From positions 1 through 64,000 of the forward strand of contig JALKBU010000041.1 in assembly GCA_023091735.1 (NCBI GenBank): a DNA stretch of 64,000 nucleotides. Reading direction: 5' to 3'. Origin of the DNA: Trichomonas tenax. Its lineage: Eukaryota > Parabasalia > Trichomonadida > Trichomonadidae. Below are positions 30,185 through 39,241 of this stretch, piece after piece; the first letter of the stretch is position 1; each line of letters opens with the position of its first letter. Below the pieces are notes generated by a model. That model had not been told where the DNA came from, searched no databases, and saw only the letters and a list, made by a program, of their open reading frames with translations. The position numbers were made by a program, and so were the translations under genes.

Positions 30185-30757
30185 CTAACAACACGCTCTG
30201 TCATGATGCGACTCATCAATAGAGAATCCATCCACTCCAGAAGCTTCGACTTCCTCTTTGTATTTAAAACCTTTTTCCAAAATTGAGAAGAAGGCCTCTT
30301 TTATGCCAAAACCATCCTTTGCACTTGTGAAGAAGAACTCAGCATGAATTGATGAAGCGAAATCTATTGCTTCTTTCTCTTCAACTTCGATATTATCTGT
30401 TAAATCGTATTTGTTTCCGCAAAGTACAATAGGCAGATCATGGTAATGCCTCGCCACAGAGACCCAGCTAGCCAATCTTTCGAATGTCTGTCGTTTTGTG
30501 AGATCGAAAACCATCAAACATCCGAAAGCGCCTTGTGAGTAGATTGGTGCCATAGACTGGAACTTTTCCTCTCCTGCGGTGTCCCATATTTGTACTTCTT
30601 CGTTTACACCTTTGTATTCATAGTAACCTTTCGAGAAAGCAGCACCAACTGTTGGATAAACATTGATGCTGAAGGTGTCGTTCAGCCATTTGTTAACGAT
30701 AGAGGTCTTTCCGACACTTGCATCCCCCACCATGACAACTTTAGGTTTGATCTTCAT
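30185..30757 (-). CDS. Rab-family small GTPase
   Basis: A 190-residue protein with all G motifs. GDASVGKTS (residues about 12-20) is the P-loop, PTVGAAF holds the switch I Thr, WDTAGEEKFQSM is switch II, NKYD (about 115) binds guanine, and TSAK is the last. The C-terminus CC is a geranylgeranylation signal. The switch and WDTAGEE sequences fit the Rab5/21/22 endosomal group, but a subfamily cannot be fixed by eye. Together with the adaptin and DENN-type proteins in this window it points to vesicle traffic. A 51-base perfect inverted-repeat structure begins 20 nt before the ATG. Confidence 0.93.
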   Translation of the reverse strand: MKIKPKVVMVGDASVGKTSIVNKWLNDTFSINVYPTVGAAFSKGYYEYKGVNEEVQIWDTAGEEKFQSMAPIYSQGAFGCLMVFDLTKRQTFERLASWVSVARHYHDLPIVLCGNKYDLTDNIEVEEKEAIDFASSIHAEFFFTSAKDGFGIKEAFFSILEKGFKYKEEVEASGVDGFSIDESHHDRACC

Positions 30758-30776
30758 TTTGAAATGACAATTTAAA

Positions 30777-30827
30777 AAATTCTTCCAAAAGTGACGGAGC
30801 GGAGCGGAGTCACTTTTGGAAGAATTT
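30777..30827. promoter_or_regulatory. perfect 19-bp inverted repeat, 13-base G-rich spacer
   Basis: The left arm is 30777-30795 and the right arm 30809-30827. They are exact reverse complements, each carrying AAAAGTGAC at its inner end, around a spacer of GGAGC repeats (30796-30808). It lies 20 nt before the Rab ATG. As DNA it presents two head-to-head copies of the recurrent motif; as RNA it would make a strong hairpin. Confidence 0.8.
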
Positions 30828-31474
30828 CTTTAATCATTATGCATTGAATTTTGAGATCAAATTATCCTTAGGTTTTTCACATTGAAATGATAATAAAAAA
30901 TCGATTTTTAGTGGATATAATAACCTTATTCACTTCATCTGATTTGCAAAAACCGTTAATATTTTTAATGGAAGTCTCCATTTGATGAAAGGGTTCTCTT
31001 TATATTCCATCAAATTTTAAGGGCAAGACTTCTATACCAGATCACTGTTGAACAGAAATTCAACTCCATTCTTAATATTTGAGTCATTCCATTATTAGAT
31101 ATTGTTATTTCTTTGACCTACCTTAAAAAGAACCATACAATCCATTTCTCCCATGACTCTAGTCTTAATATTGTTATATAAATTGTTGTTTTAATAAAAA
31201 TACACCCCGAAAAATAGATTTTTTATATTTCAAGGTTAAAAACAATGGGAGAATTTAAAATTTTCAAAATTCAATGTATAACGATTTTCAAATTGAATTT
31301 TCAATCAAACTGTTTCATGTTTCCATGTTTCTGAATCTCTTATTATGAAAATTCATTTGAGGGGATGAACAAGAAAATTTCCGTTATCAATAATGTTCGT
31401 TAATGCATAAGGTTAATTTAAATTCCGATTTTTCAATGGAAGAAGTTGTTTTCGAAAAGTCAAAATGCATACTA
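30828..31474. other. intergenic, nothing seen
   Basis: A+T-rich spacer upstream of the Rab gene. No frame, RNA or repeat recognised. Confidence 0.5.
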
Positions 31475-31585
31475 AACTACCTTTTTTAATCTAGGTACTC
31501 CTCTCAATTTTTTCAAGGTGGCTCCCTCAATATTGTGAGGAACACGTTTGTAGAGTGCCTATATTAAAAAATGTAGTTTATCATA
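31475..31585 (+). repeat. dispersed repeat, copy 2
   Basis: The opposite-orientation copy of 8232-8340. Its reading frame is broken by a stop and a shift, so it is a dead copy of the same coding segment. Confidence 0.65.
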
Positions 31586-32047
31586 TTTAATTCCTCATGC
31601 TGCTTACATCTATTGATTAATCACCAAGTTTTATAATTATTTTTTTTTTGATTTTTCATTCCAATTCGAGTTTTGTAGATTTTCCATCCAAGTCATGGTT
31701 GCACATAATGAGGCTTATCTCAGCCATCAAACGAGAATACTCAAACTTCAAACTTAGTCCATTCATCTGATTATTCAAAATCATAAACGATGCAACACAT
31801 ACTCAATGCAGATGGCATGGCTGCATACTAAGAAATAATATTTCTATATCTATGATATCATAATTTTTGCAGTTATTTGATATTCAAAATGAACAAATAT
31901 ATAAATATAAAGATTCATATTGTAGAATGCATCGCAGGGCCTTCGTAGTTACTCCCATCAATTCGTATCTTGTTTTACATCATTGGCACACTTCCGCATT
32001 AAGTTGAGACTATTTATTTTATAACTCTATTCTCTATACCAACAAAT
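31586..32047. other. intergenic, nothing seen
   Basis: Downstream of the dispersed repeat and of the decayed glycosyltransferase. No gene recognised. Confidence 0.5.
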
Positions 32048-32803
32048 TCAATCAACAAATTCCTGAGGTCCAACCTCTTTTGCCATTTCCCAAACCCTAT
32101 CGTAATCAAGCATATCATCACTAATGTGCATCTCCAATCTGTTAATATTCTTAACATATTGCCTGAAGTTATGAAGTCCATCACACCCAGGCCTTCTATA
32201 ATCTTATTGCTGATTATAATGCCATGTTATCAGCTCTGTTGTGTAAAAATTAGCATTTGGAAATTCAATATATTCCCATGCTATATTTTCCTTCTTATTG
32301 ATGCACATCTTGAAGGTTAATTTATCTGTCTTTTTCAGTAGAAAATGATCAGTCCAAAAATAATAAAACGGATGGTCTCCAGCGAAAATCTCATCTTTGG
32401 TTTTGAACACATAAATTCGGCCGAAATATATTATATATTACAGAATCATCATCATATGGCAAATACCAAAGCTGCTTTAATTTCTCTGCATCATAGACGT
32501 AATCTTAGTCTATTTTCATGAACCATTCTCCATCAGGTATTTTTGATAAAACAGTATTATAATATGTTGATAATAGCCTTTCTTCAGGTGAATTGTTAAA
32601 ATATTCAGGATGACAATGAGAAAGCACATCATGCTCATATTTATAAGCAATAAAACCAGGATGATGCTTAGTAAAATTTAAAATAACCTCCTCTGTTCCA
32701 TCATTTGATTCTAAAGTATTTCATACGCATCCTAGGATGGTAAGAGATAAAAATATATTGCAAACGTTACTAATGCAAAACATTCATTAATAAGTGCTTT
32801 CAT
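32048..32803 (-). pseudogene. decayed GT-A glycosyltransferase-like gene
   Basis: Reading the minus strand from the ATG at 32803 gives MKALINECFALVTFAIYF, then coding sense with stops and shifts. Recognisable blocks are SNDGTEEVILNFTKHHPGF, HPEYFNNSPEERLLSTYYN, PDGEWFMKID-stop-DYVYDAEKL, then another frame from FKTKDEIFAGDHPFYYFWTD to WHYNQQ-stop-DYRRPGCDGL and finally RVWEMAKEVGPQEFVD. The Asp-x-Asp block after GEWFMKI matches the metal and sugar-nucleotide site of GT-A enzymes, and the middle codon is now TAA (32505-32507). At least three stops and two frameshifts make it a clear pseudogene. The substrate is unknown. Confidence 0.72.
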
Positions 32804-33382
32804 TTCATTTATCTTAAGAAAAACAGTTCCTAGCTTCGATCGGAAATGAATGTTCCCAATAAATAAATATGATTTGTGCAAAAATAACTACAGTTTTCGC
32901 ACGTATGATTATTTTTCATTCAAAAAATCGAATATTTTACAATCATGTTAACTTCTCAAATACCTTAGGTAAGGTAATAGTTAATGGGAAGAAAGCCCTT
33001 CTATATCCCCATTAACCAATGATCCAATCTCAAAATTTAACCTACCCATAGCTCTAGCTGGCCATCACAAAAACTTCCGCAGAGATTTGTACCTTCTAGC
33101 TTCCAATTTCGAAAATTTTGATTTTCAAATTGCGAACATTTTCATAAATTAGTACTTCCGGCCATCAATGTATCGATTACTCTTTATTACTTCATGCGAA
33201 GTTCGTTGAATTTTTCACTTTAGAGTCAAGATATTGTTTAGAAATATTCGTTTTTAATTTAATTTTTTGAATGGAAAAAATCATATTTGCTAAAACTTTT
33301 TATTTTTGGGTGTGTTATTATTTTGTGTAAAAAACAATATTACTTTTTATAAAACTACAAACAAAGCTAAAAATGAAACATA
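32804..33382. other. intergenic, nothing seen
   Basis: Spacer between the decayed glycosyltransferase and the DENN-like gene. No feature recognised. Confidence 0.5.
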
Positions 33383-34774
33383 TTAGTAAAAGGAAGTAAT
33401 ACCCCATGGTATTGAGGATTGGTCTACAGTTTGAATTACATTTGATAATCCTTTGAGAAGCATCATATCATTCCAATTTGATAAGAGCTGCTTGTCATAA
33501 AAGTTGATATGCATATTCTCCTGAAGAGAGTTGTCTTCAGTATGAAGTTTAACAAATGCAACAAACTTGTTTTCAATGTCTTTCAATTTCATCAATGAGC
33601 AAATCATGAATGATGTGTCTGATTTTGCATTGAAAATAAATCCTCTATCAACAATAGATCCAACAGGACAGAGAGGGCCTTCATAATATTTCAATTCAGG
33701 ATTAAGGATCGAAATCATTCTTTCAAGATTTCTATCGATGAAACTTGTAACAATTAGCATGTGCTTATCCAGCACAGATGGATCTGTAACTTTATCAATA
33801 CAAAATAGCTTATCATCAGTATATCCTGGAACATATATTGAAAATTTCTTGGCAAGTGAGATTCCAGCTTCTTTATCAGGTGTTTCTATTACTAATGGAA
33901 TGCACCTAAATATGCTGTATATACAATGCTGTAAAACACGTGAATGCTGATATGAATTTATTAAATATTGTGAGGTATTGAGATTTTGCGAATCTTTGAG
34001 TATTGATATGATTTTGTTAGCAAAGTCATTTCCAGATATTCCACCAAAGTTCAAATAGCTCTTAGTTTCAGGATAAGTTGCAAGATAAATTTTTCCGTAT
34101 GGAATGATATCAAGAATTTCATCAAATATGGCTATGATGCCATTTGTAAGGATGCTTATATCAAACAAAGTCGCGACTTTTCTTAAATCGTTATTAATTT
34201 GGTTGAAATACTCGGGTTTCTTAGGGCCAATATTTTTATTAGGTGTAACATTCAAGCCTTTAGCTATAGGTGTAATTTCGTGAATAATTGAGTTAATAAA
34301 CATTGCTGAATCTGGATTTAATGCTAATGTTGCGTTCAATGATCCTATATGATCGGCAAATTCTTTCTTAAACGAATTGTATGACGTTTCGACAGATTTT
34401 TTGAAGACTTCTGTAATTTTAGAAATTGTTTCATACGGTAAATCGAAATTTTTCAATCTCGTGTCTATAGCGACGCTTAGGCAAAGCGTTCGAGTAAAAC
34501 CTCTTGCTTCAGCGTCAGGAACTAATGTATAAAAAGCATATATTTTGTAAAATTCGAATGTTGTAACAAACAGCGAGCATTCATTGCTGCAAAGTTGTGA
34601 GTCTTGGGCAACAGGAGTTGTCACTGTATACCACATTATATCATCACAAAATTCGAGTTTGGCACCATACTGCCAGATTATTTCTGGATGGTTTCCTTGG
34701 TGGAATTCGAACATGTAACAGGAAATGTATTGAGACTTTTCGATTTTTGGTGGAGAGTTTTCATTGTTATTCAT
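33383..34774 (-). CDS. folliculin/SMCR8-like longin-DENN protein
   Basis: A 463-residue protein. The N-terminal part (about 15-115) resembles the longin module of folliculin and SMCR8. It opens YISCYMFEFHQGNHPEIIW and later has VPDAEARGFTRTLCLSV, comparable to the D-x-x-ARGF-x-R block of those proteins. The centre and C-terminus (about 200-460) have the mixed alpha/beta pattern of a DENN domain without strong motifs. Such proteins regulate Rab/Rag GTPases and lysosomal signalling. The call rests on the ARGF block and length, so DENN family is fairly likely and folliculin versus SMCR8 is open. The spacer upstream contains TTTGACATGTAAA. Confidence 0.55.
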   Translation of the reverse strand: MNNNENSPPKIEKSQYISCYMFEFHQGNHPEIIWQYGAKLEFCDDIMWYTVTTPVAQDSQLCSNECSLFVTTFEFYKIYAFYTLVPDAEARGFTRTLCLSVAIDTRLKNFDLPYETISKITEVFKKSVETSYNSFKKEFADHIGSLNATLALNPDSAMFINSIIHEITPIAKGLNVTPNKNIGPKKPEYFNQINNDLRKVATLFDISILTNGIIAIFDEILDIIPYGKIYLATYPETKSYLNFGGISGNDFANKIISILKDSQNLNTSQYLINSYQHSRVLQHCIYSIFRCIPLVIETPDKEAGISLAKKFSIYVPGYTDDKLFCIDKVTDPSVLDKHMLIVTSFIDRNLERMISILNPELKYYEGPLCPVGSIVDRGFIFNAKSDTSFMICSLMKLKDIENKFVAFVKLHTEDNSLQENMHINFYDKQLLSNWNDMMLLKGLSNVIQTVDQSSIPWGITSFY

Positions 34775-34996
34775 TTATAAATTATATTTTTGACATGTAA
34801 ATTAACATTGTCAAATTACATTATCTTTGCATATCAACATAATTGAGACTTGTGGCTTTGGGAAACTGAAGTCTGCTCTCAGAATTCTTTGATTACAAAC
34901 AACACAAAGATTGCATGAAATATATCTTATAAAATATAAGTTATATAACTATAAAACTAACATAACAGTTTAATAATAAACAACATGATTATCATT

Positions 34997-35851
34997 CTAT
35001 GAATTAAGAGACTTTGTGAAAGCGTTAACTTGAGAAATATACTTTGGAACACCACGGCGTTTCTTGGGTGATTGAGGAGGAAGCATATCAAAAATATCAT
35101 CAGGTTGTATGATTTTTTCATTGTTAATTACCTTTGGTTTTGAAAGTTCTTCTAATTTGTGAGGATTTGGTTTTCTTCGGATGATTTTTGGTTTCACTGT
35201 ATTCTCCTTAAGGATCTCTTCTTTCTTCTTCTCAAGTCTGCGCGTTCTGTCTTCTTCTTCTTTCTCGAAATGCTTGTAATTAAATTTTGTTGTTGAGTTG
35301 TTGGAAAATGTCAATGCGGATTTATTCAACATCTTAGTTGAAGCGTATTTGTCTGTATAGTTGACGCTATCATTCAAATCGTTCAAATAATCAAGTTCAC
35401 TAACTTTTGAGGGTGCTCTGCTAGTACAAGCGGAAGCGATCGAAGACTTTTTATTGTGGGTAAGTGATTGTGAGCGTTTGTTTTGATATGTTATTTTATG
35501 TTCTTGTTTCTTTGATTGTTCAACGTGTTTCTTAGCAGAATCATTCTGCCTTTGTATGAATTTGGAGAAGTCGCTTACTGAGCTTGATCTTTTAACAGGT
35601 TTAATTGTTGATTTTTTGAATCTGTTCTCTTTTGCTTCTTTAACTTTTGTTTGTAATTCCATATATTCTTTCTCATCAACTTTTGTTCTCCTTTTTAGTG
35701 TGGTCTTTTCCTCTTTTTCAACAATTATCGGTGGTGCAACTTTGGGAGGCTTTTTAGGAATTTCTGCTAGCAGATCTCCATTATCATCCCAAAATATCTT
35801 TTGTGTTGCTTTCATTGGCTTTCGTTTCGTGTTGCTTATTGATGTACGCAT
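34997..35851 (-). CDS. basic, disordered protein with coiled segment
   Basis: A 284-residue, Lys/Arg-rich protein of low complexity. It has many Ser/Thr-rich basic patches (KPVKRSSSVSDFSKF, SQSLTHNKKSS). A charged helical stretch at about 190-215 (KHFEKEEEDRTRRLEKKKEE) and a proline-rich end (MLPPQSPKKRRG) follow. No domain recognised. The composition fits a cytoskeleton-associated or nuclear protein. It begins MRTSISNTKRKPM. Confidence 0.6.
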   Translation of the reverse strand: MRTSISNTKRKPMKATQKIFWDDNGDLLAEIPKKPPKVAPPIIVEKEEKTTLKRRTKVDEKEYMELQTKVKEAKENRFKKSTIKPVKRSSSVSDFSKFIQRQNDSAKKHVEQSKKQEHKITYQNKRSQSLTHNKKSSIASACTSRAPSKVSELDYLNDLNDSVNYTDKYASTKMLNKSALTFSNNSTTKFNYKHFEKEEEDRTRRLEKKKEEILKENTVKPKIIRRKPNPHKLEELSKPKVINNEKIIQPDDIFDMLPPQSPKKRRGVPKYISQVNAFTKSLNS

Positions 35852-36266
35852 TAAAAAACTTGCTCTTAACGTACATAATTTTACATTTTTTCATTTTTGA
35901 TATTTAGTGTTATTTAAACTCTGCTATTGCAGATATTATGTTTTATAAAGATTTGGCTTTTCTCATCTTGATAATCCAACCTTGATCCAGAAATAGCGGT
36001 GCAATGTCTGAACACAATGAACTGGATACTATATAGTATTTCATGATGCGAAAATAATGCAGGAGTATTGTTTGTAATTCGATGAAAAGTGAATGAGTTG
36101 TGTAAAGGTGATTTTATTTTTGACATATGTCAAAAAATCTCACAGAATTTTATAAAAAACAAAAGTTTTTGTAAATTTTCGATAATTTTCTGATTTTTCA
36201 TATCCAGTGATGGCATTCTTTCAGTTTTGAGAATAAAATTTATGGAAATCTTCAAAAGTGCCAAAG
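35852..36266. promoter_or_regulatory. divergent promoter region with TGACATATGTCA
   Basis: 415 bases between the divergent basic-protein and TKL-kinase genes. A perfect 12-base palindrome TGACATATGTCA lies at 36121-36132. AAAAGTGCC, a variant of the recurrent motif, lies at 36254-36262, five bases before the kinase ATG. No coding frame is supported. Confidence 0.4.
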
Positions 36267-38813
36267 ATGACAGAAGAATCATTACTACAGCTTAGCTACG
36301 AATTACAGTCTTACGTCATCGATCCTGATGATTACAAACTGATCGAACAGATAGGTTTCGGCGGATTTAGCGAAGTTTGGCTTGCAGAGGACAAAAATTC
36401 TGGTGATAAAGTCGCATTCAAACGGATTCGATCTGATATAACGAAATCAGAGATTCAATGTTATATACGAGAGATTACGACAATGGCTAAGGCTGAACAC
36501 TCATTTTTTCTCCGTTTAATAGGATTTTCAGTTTCATTTCCGTTAGTTATCGTTACCGAATATATCCCGAACAGATCCCTGTTCAGGTTTAGACGTTCAC
36601 CGGATCGTAATTCACGATTAACGCCTACTGTTCGCACAATAATTGCATTATGTTTAAGTTACTCTATGAAATACCTACATTCTATTGGTATAATACATCG
36701 TGATTTGAAGAGTATGAATATATTACTGGATGATAATTTACTTCCAAAACTCTGTGATTTCGGAATCGCAAGATTTTTGCAATCTGATGAGCCGATGACG
36801 AAGAGTGCTGGAACACCAAACTGGATGGCTCCAGAACTTAACGGTGACGCTACTTATGGGCCTGAAGTTGATGTTTATTCTTTCGCAATGATTTTGTACG
36901 AATTAATCACAGATGAAATTCCATGGAAGAACTTAGATCCTATTGCTGTGCTTAGGAAAGTCGTGGTTGAACATTCGAGACCTCGCATTCCTGAGTGTGT
37001 CGATCCAGTTTTAAAGAATTTAGTCGAAATGTGTTGGCACGATGATCCTTCACAGAGGCCAACGTTTAAAGAGATTTATGAAATGTTTAAATCAGGGAAG
37101 GTTGCTTTCCCAGGCACAGATCAAACGCAAGTAGCAAAAATCATCAACAAAATCAAGAAATACGAAACAACCGGAAAATGGTTATCCATAAACACAAAAA
37201 TTCCTTCTCGATCTACTCCTTCATCACCTCATACAAGACAGGTACCACTGAACTCAGGAGGCACAAGATCTACAAGATCAGGATCACTGATTCTATCACG
37301 CAATGGATCGAACAGATCTCAGCCTTTCTTCAAGAACATCATGGGTGATTCAACAAAGTCGAATTCAAATATGCTCAAATCAGAAAATAAATTCATCAGC
37401 ATTGAAGCTATTAACTATCCTCAATCCTTTGCATTCAAGGCAGAACTACAGAAGGCATCGGTCAAGTTACCAAAGCTCCAATCAAGATTGTTTATGTCAG
37501 TCATCACAAATTATCTGAAGAATACAGAAAATATTTCTGTAACAAGTTTAGTTCTCAAAAGTTTACAAAAAATCATTCAAAAGAAGCATCATAGAGATTC
37601 ATTCATCAAAGCAGGACTCCATAAGATCCTTCCTTTATCACCAGGCTCGTTGCTCGACTTGTCTCTTGACATCTTTAATATACTTTTCTCGCAATCCCCA
37701 ACAAAGTTTTCCGATTGGTTCAAGGAAGATATGATTACAATAATTAAAGAACGTCCAAAGCGTGCGATCATTTTGCTATCTCATTATGCAAAATTCTTCG
37801 AACAGATTCCTAACTCATGGCCATTATTGGATTTATTGATTAAGAAAGCTCAGATATTCTTAACGAATTCTTGCGAGACTGAATTAGTTTCGACGCTATT
37901 CTATCTCTGCTTCAACTTCGATGAGTACAAAGAAGCAAGATTAAAGCAATCTATCAAGATATTCTTGTCCACATTGGAATCAGATGGTATCAAGAGCGTT
38001 TGCTTATCTTATAATGCATTGAGTCACTTTTATGATAAGAATCTTGTCAAAATTGATTTTGGCTTAGTTGTTGAGCATTTGGATAACGAGAAAACTGCTC
38101 CTTACGCATTAGGCCTTTTGGTTCGAATCAATGAACTCCCAGCAATGCCAGAGTTAATCCTTTCTTTGTTGAACAACTCAATCGAGTATCACGAAGCAAA
38201 CTTATGCTTAGTGAAGATTGCTGCATTGGAGGAGTGTGCAAGCTTCTTGCTGAAGAAGTCCGAATGGATGCTTGAAGATATCCCAACAACGTCAGATACA
38301 CTCAGGTTATTCCTTGCACTGATGACGCACACAAATCTTAGACCAATCATCAACAAGAATACAAATGCTTTGACATTTTTATCGAAGATATCAAAGAATT
38401 TCAATTTCTTAGCACATGTAGCTATTATAATTCGAAAGGTTGCTCCAGACAAAAACTCATTGCTGGAAATGAGAGAAACAGAGCTTGTTAAGAGATTCAT
38501 TCACTCGGCATTAAAGAATGAGGATGATGACAAACTCGAAAATCTTGTTCTCCACGCGATTTATACAATGAGTGAGACTGGATATGCTCCAGAATATGTT
38601 GAGTATTGTGACAGGCTGAAGTATGATATTACTTCGAAGGGCAAAAACAGACTATCAGCGATGGCAGTTGCTGCTGATTTAGCGCGATATTCTAATTGCG
38701 CCGAGAAGTTTGTCGAGTTGAATATGGACAAAATCTTTGCAAAACTAATGTCTGATAGTGACTGCAGAGATTATGCAGAAGAATACATTGCAAATATGCA
38801 ACGTCACAACTAA
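36267..38813 (+). CDS. TKL-type protein kinase with ARM/HEAT-like C-terminus
   Basis: An 848-residue protein. The kinase domain (about residues 20-285) is complete: IGFGGFSEVWLAE, AFKRI with the catalytic Lys, HRDLKSMNILLDD, DFGIAR, GTPNWMAPEL, DVYSFAMILYELIT and the W-x-x-DPSQRPTF end. HRDLKS and WMAPE place it in the tyrosine-kinase-like group, of Ser/Thr specificity, abundant in trichomonads. A Ser/Arg-rich linker (about 310-370) precedes about 460 residues of helical repeats, probably a docking arm. The frame opens three codons earlier at a GTG, but the ATG at 36267 is the likely start because the GTG lies inside the AAAAGTGCC promoter-like word. Confidence 0.9.
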   Translation: MTEESLLQLSYELQSYVIDPDDYKLIEQIGFGGFSEVWLAEDKNSGDKVAFKRIRSDITKSEIQCYIREITTMAKAEHSFFLRLIGFSVSFPLVIVTEYIPNRSLFRFRRSPDRNSRLTPTVRTIIALCLSYSMKYLHSIGIIHRDLKSMNILLDDNLLPKLCDFGIARFLQSDEPMTKSAGTPNWMAPELNGDATYGPEVDVYSFAMILYELITDEIPWKNLDPIAVLRKVVVEHSRPRIPECVDPVLKNLVEMCWHDDPSQRPTFKEIYEMFKSGKVAFPGTDQTQVAKIINKIKKYETTGKWLSINTKIPSRSTPSSPHTRQVPLNSGGTRSTRSGSLILSRNGSNRSQPFFKNIMGDSTKSNSNMLKSENKFISIEAINYPQSFAFKAELQKASVKLPKLQSRLFMSVITNYLKNTENISVTSLVLKSLQKIIQKKHHRDSFIKAGLHKILPLSPGSLLDLSLDIFNILFSQSPTKFSDWFKEDMITIIKERPKRAIILLSHYAKFFEQIPNSWPLLDLLIKKAQIFLTNSCETELVSTLFYLCFNFDEYKEARLKQSIKIFLSTLESDGIKSVCLSYNALSHFYDKNLVKIDFGLVVEHLDNEKTAPYALGLLVRINELPAMPELILSLLNNSIEYHEANLCLVKIAALEECASFLLKKSEWMLEDIPTTSDTLRLFLALMTHTNLRPIINKNTNALTFLSKISKNFNFLAHVAIIIRKVAPDKNSLLEMRETELVKRFIHSALKNEDDDKLENLVLHAIYTMSETGYAPEYVEYCDRLKYDITSKGKNRLSAMAVAADLARYSNCAEKFVELNMDKIFAKLMSDSDCRDYAEEYIANMQRHN

Positions 38814-39241
38814 TCCGAATTAAAAATTGTTTGTTTATATGAAAATATCTTATGTTTCAAAGCCATTCTAGACGCATATATGATAAGCATAATTATTAGA
38901 CTTAATAGTATCATTTTGGTGAATTTTTATCCCAATAAAAAAATTAAGGTAATGTAAAATCGTCACTTTTAAAATGATAAATTTATTATTCCCATATAGC
39001 TATTTATTTCAAATCTTCAATTTTATCAATTTCTTCTCAAAATATTGCAATTTAAATCGTCGAATTTATATGAATATAAGATCTATACTCTCAGTTGATT
39101 CATAGTTAGACAAAAAATACGACCTATATAATTAAATATTTCGCCTCTTCACAGATCTTACTATTTTCGAATCGAACTTCAGTGAGTCAATACGCAAATA
39201 AAAACTGAATTCATAGTTAATATATTTTTATCATAAACATA
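38814..39241. other. intergenic, no gene
   Basis: A+T-rich spacer between two plus-strand genes. GTCACTTTT at 38961-38969 matches the recurrent motif but is far (about 270 nt) from the next ATG. TCATAAACA precedes that ATG. Confidence 0.5.
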
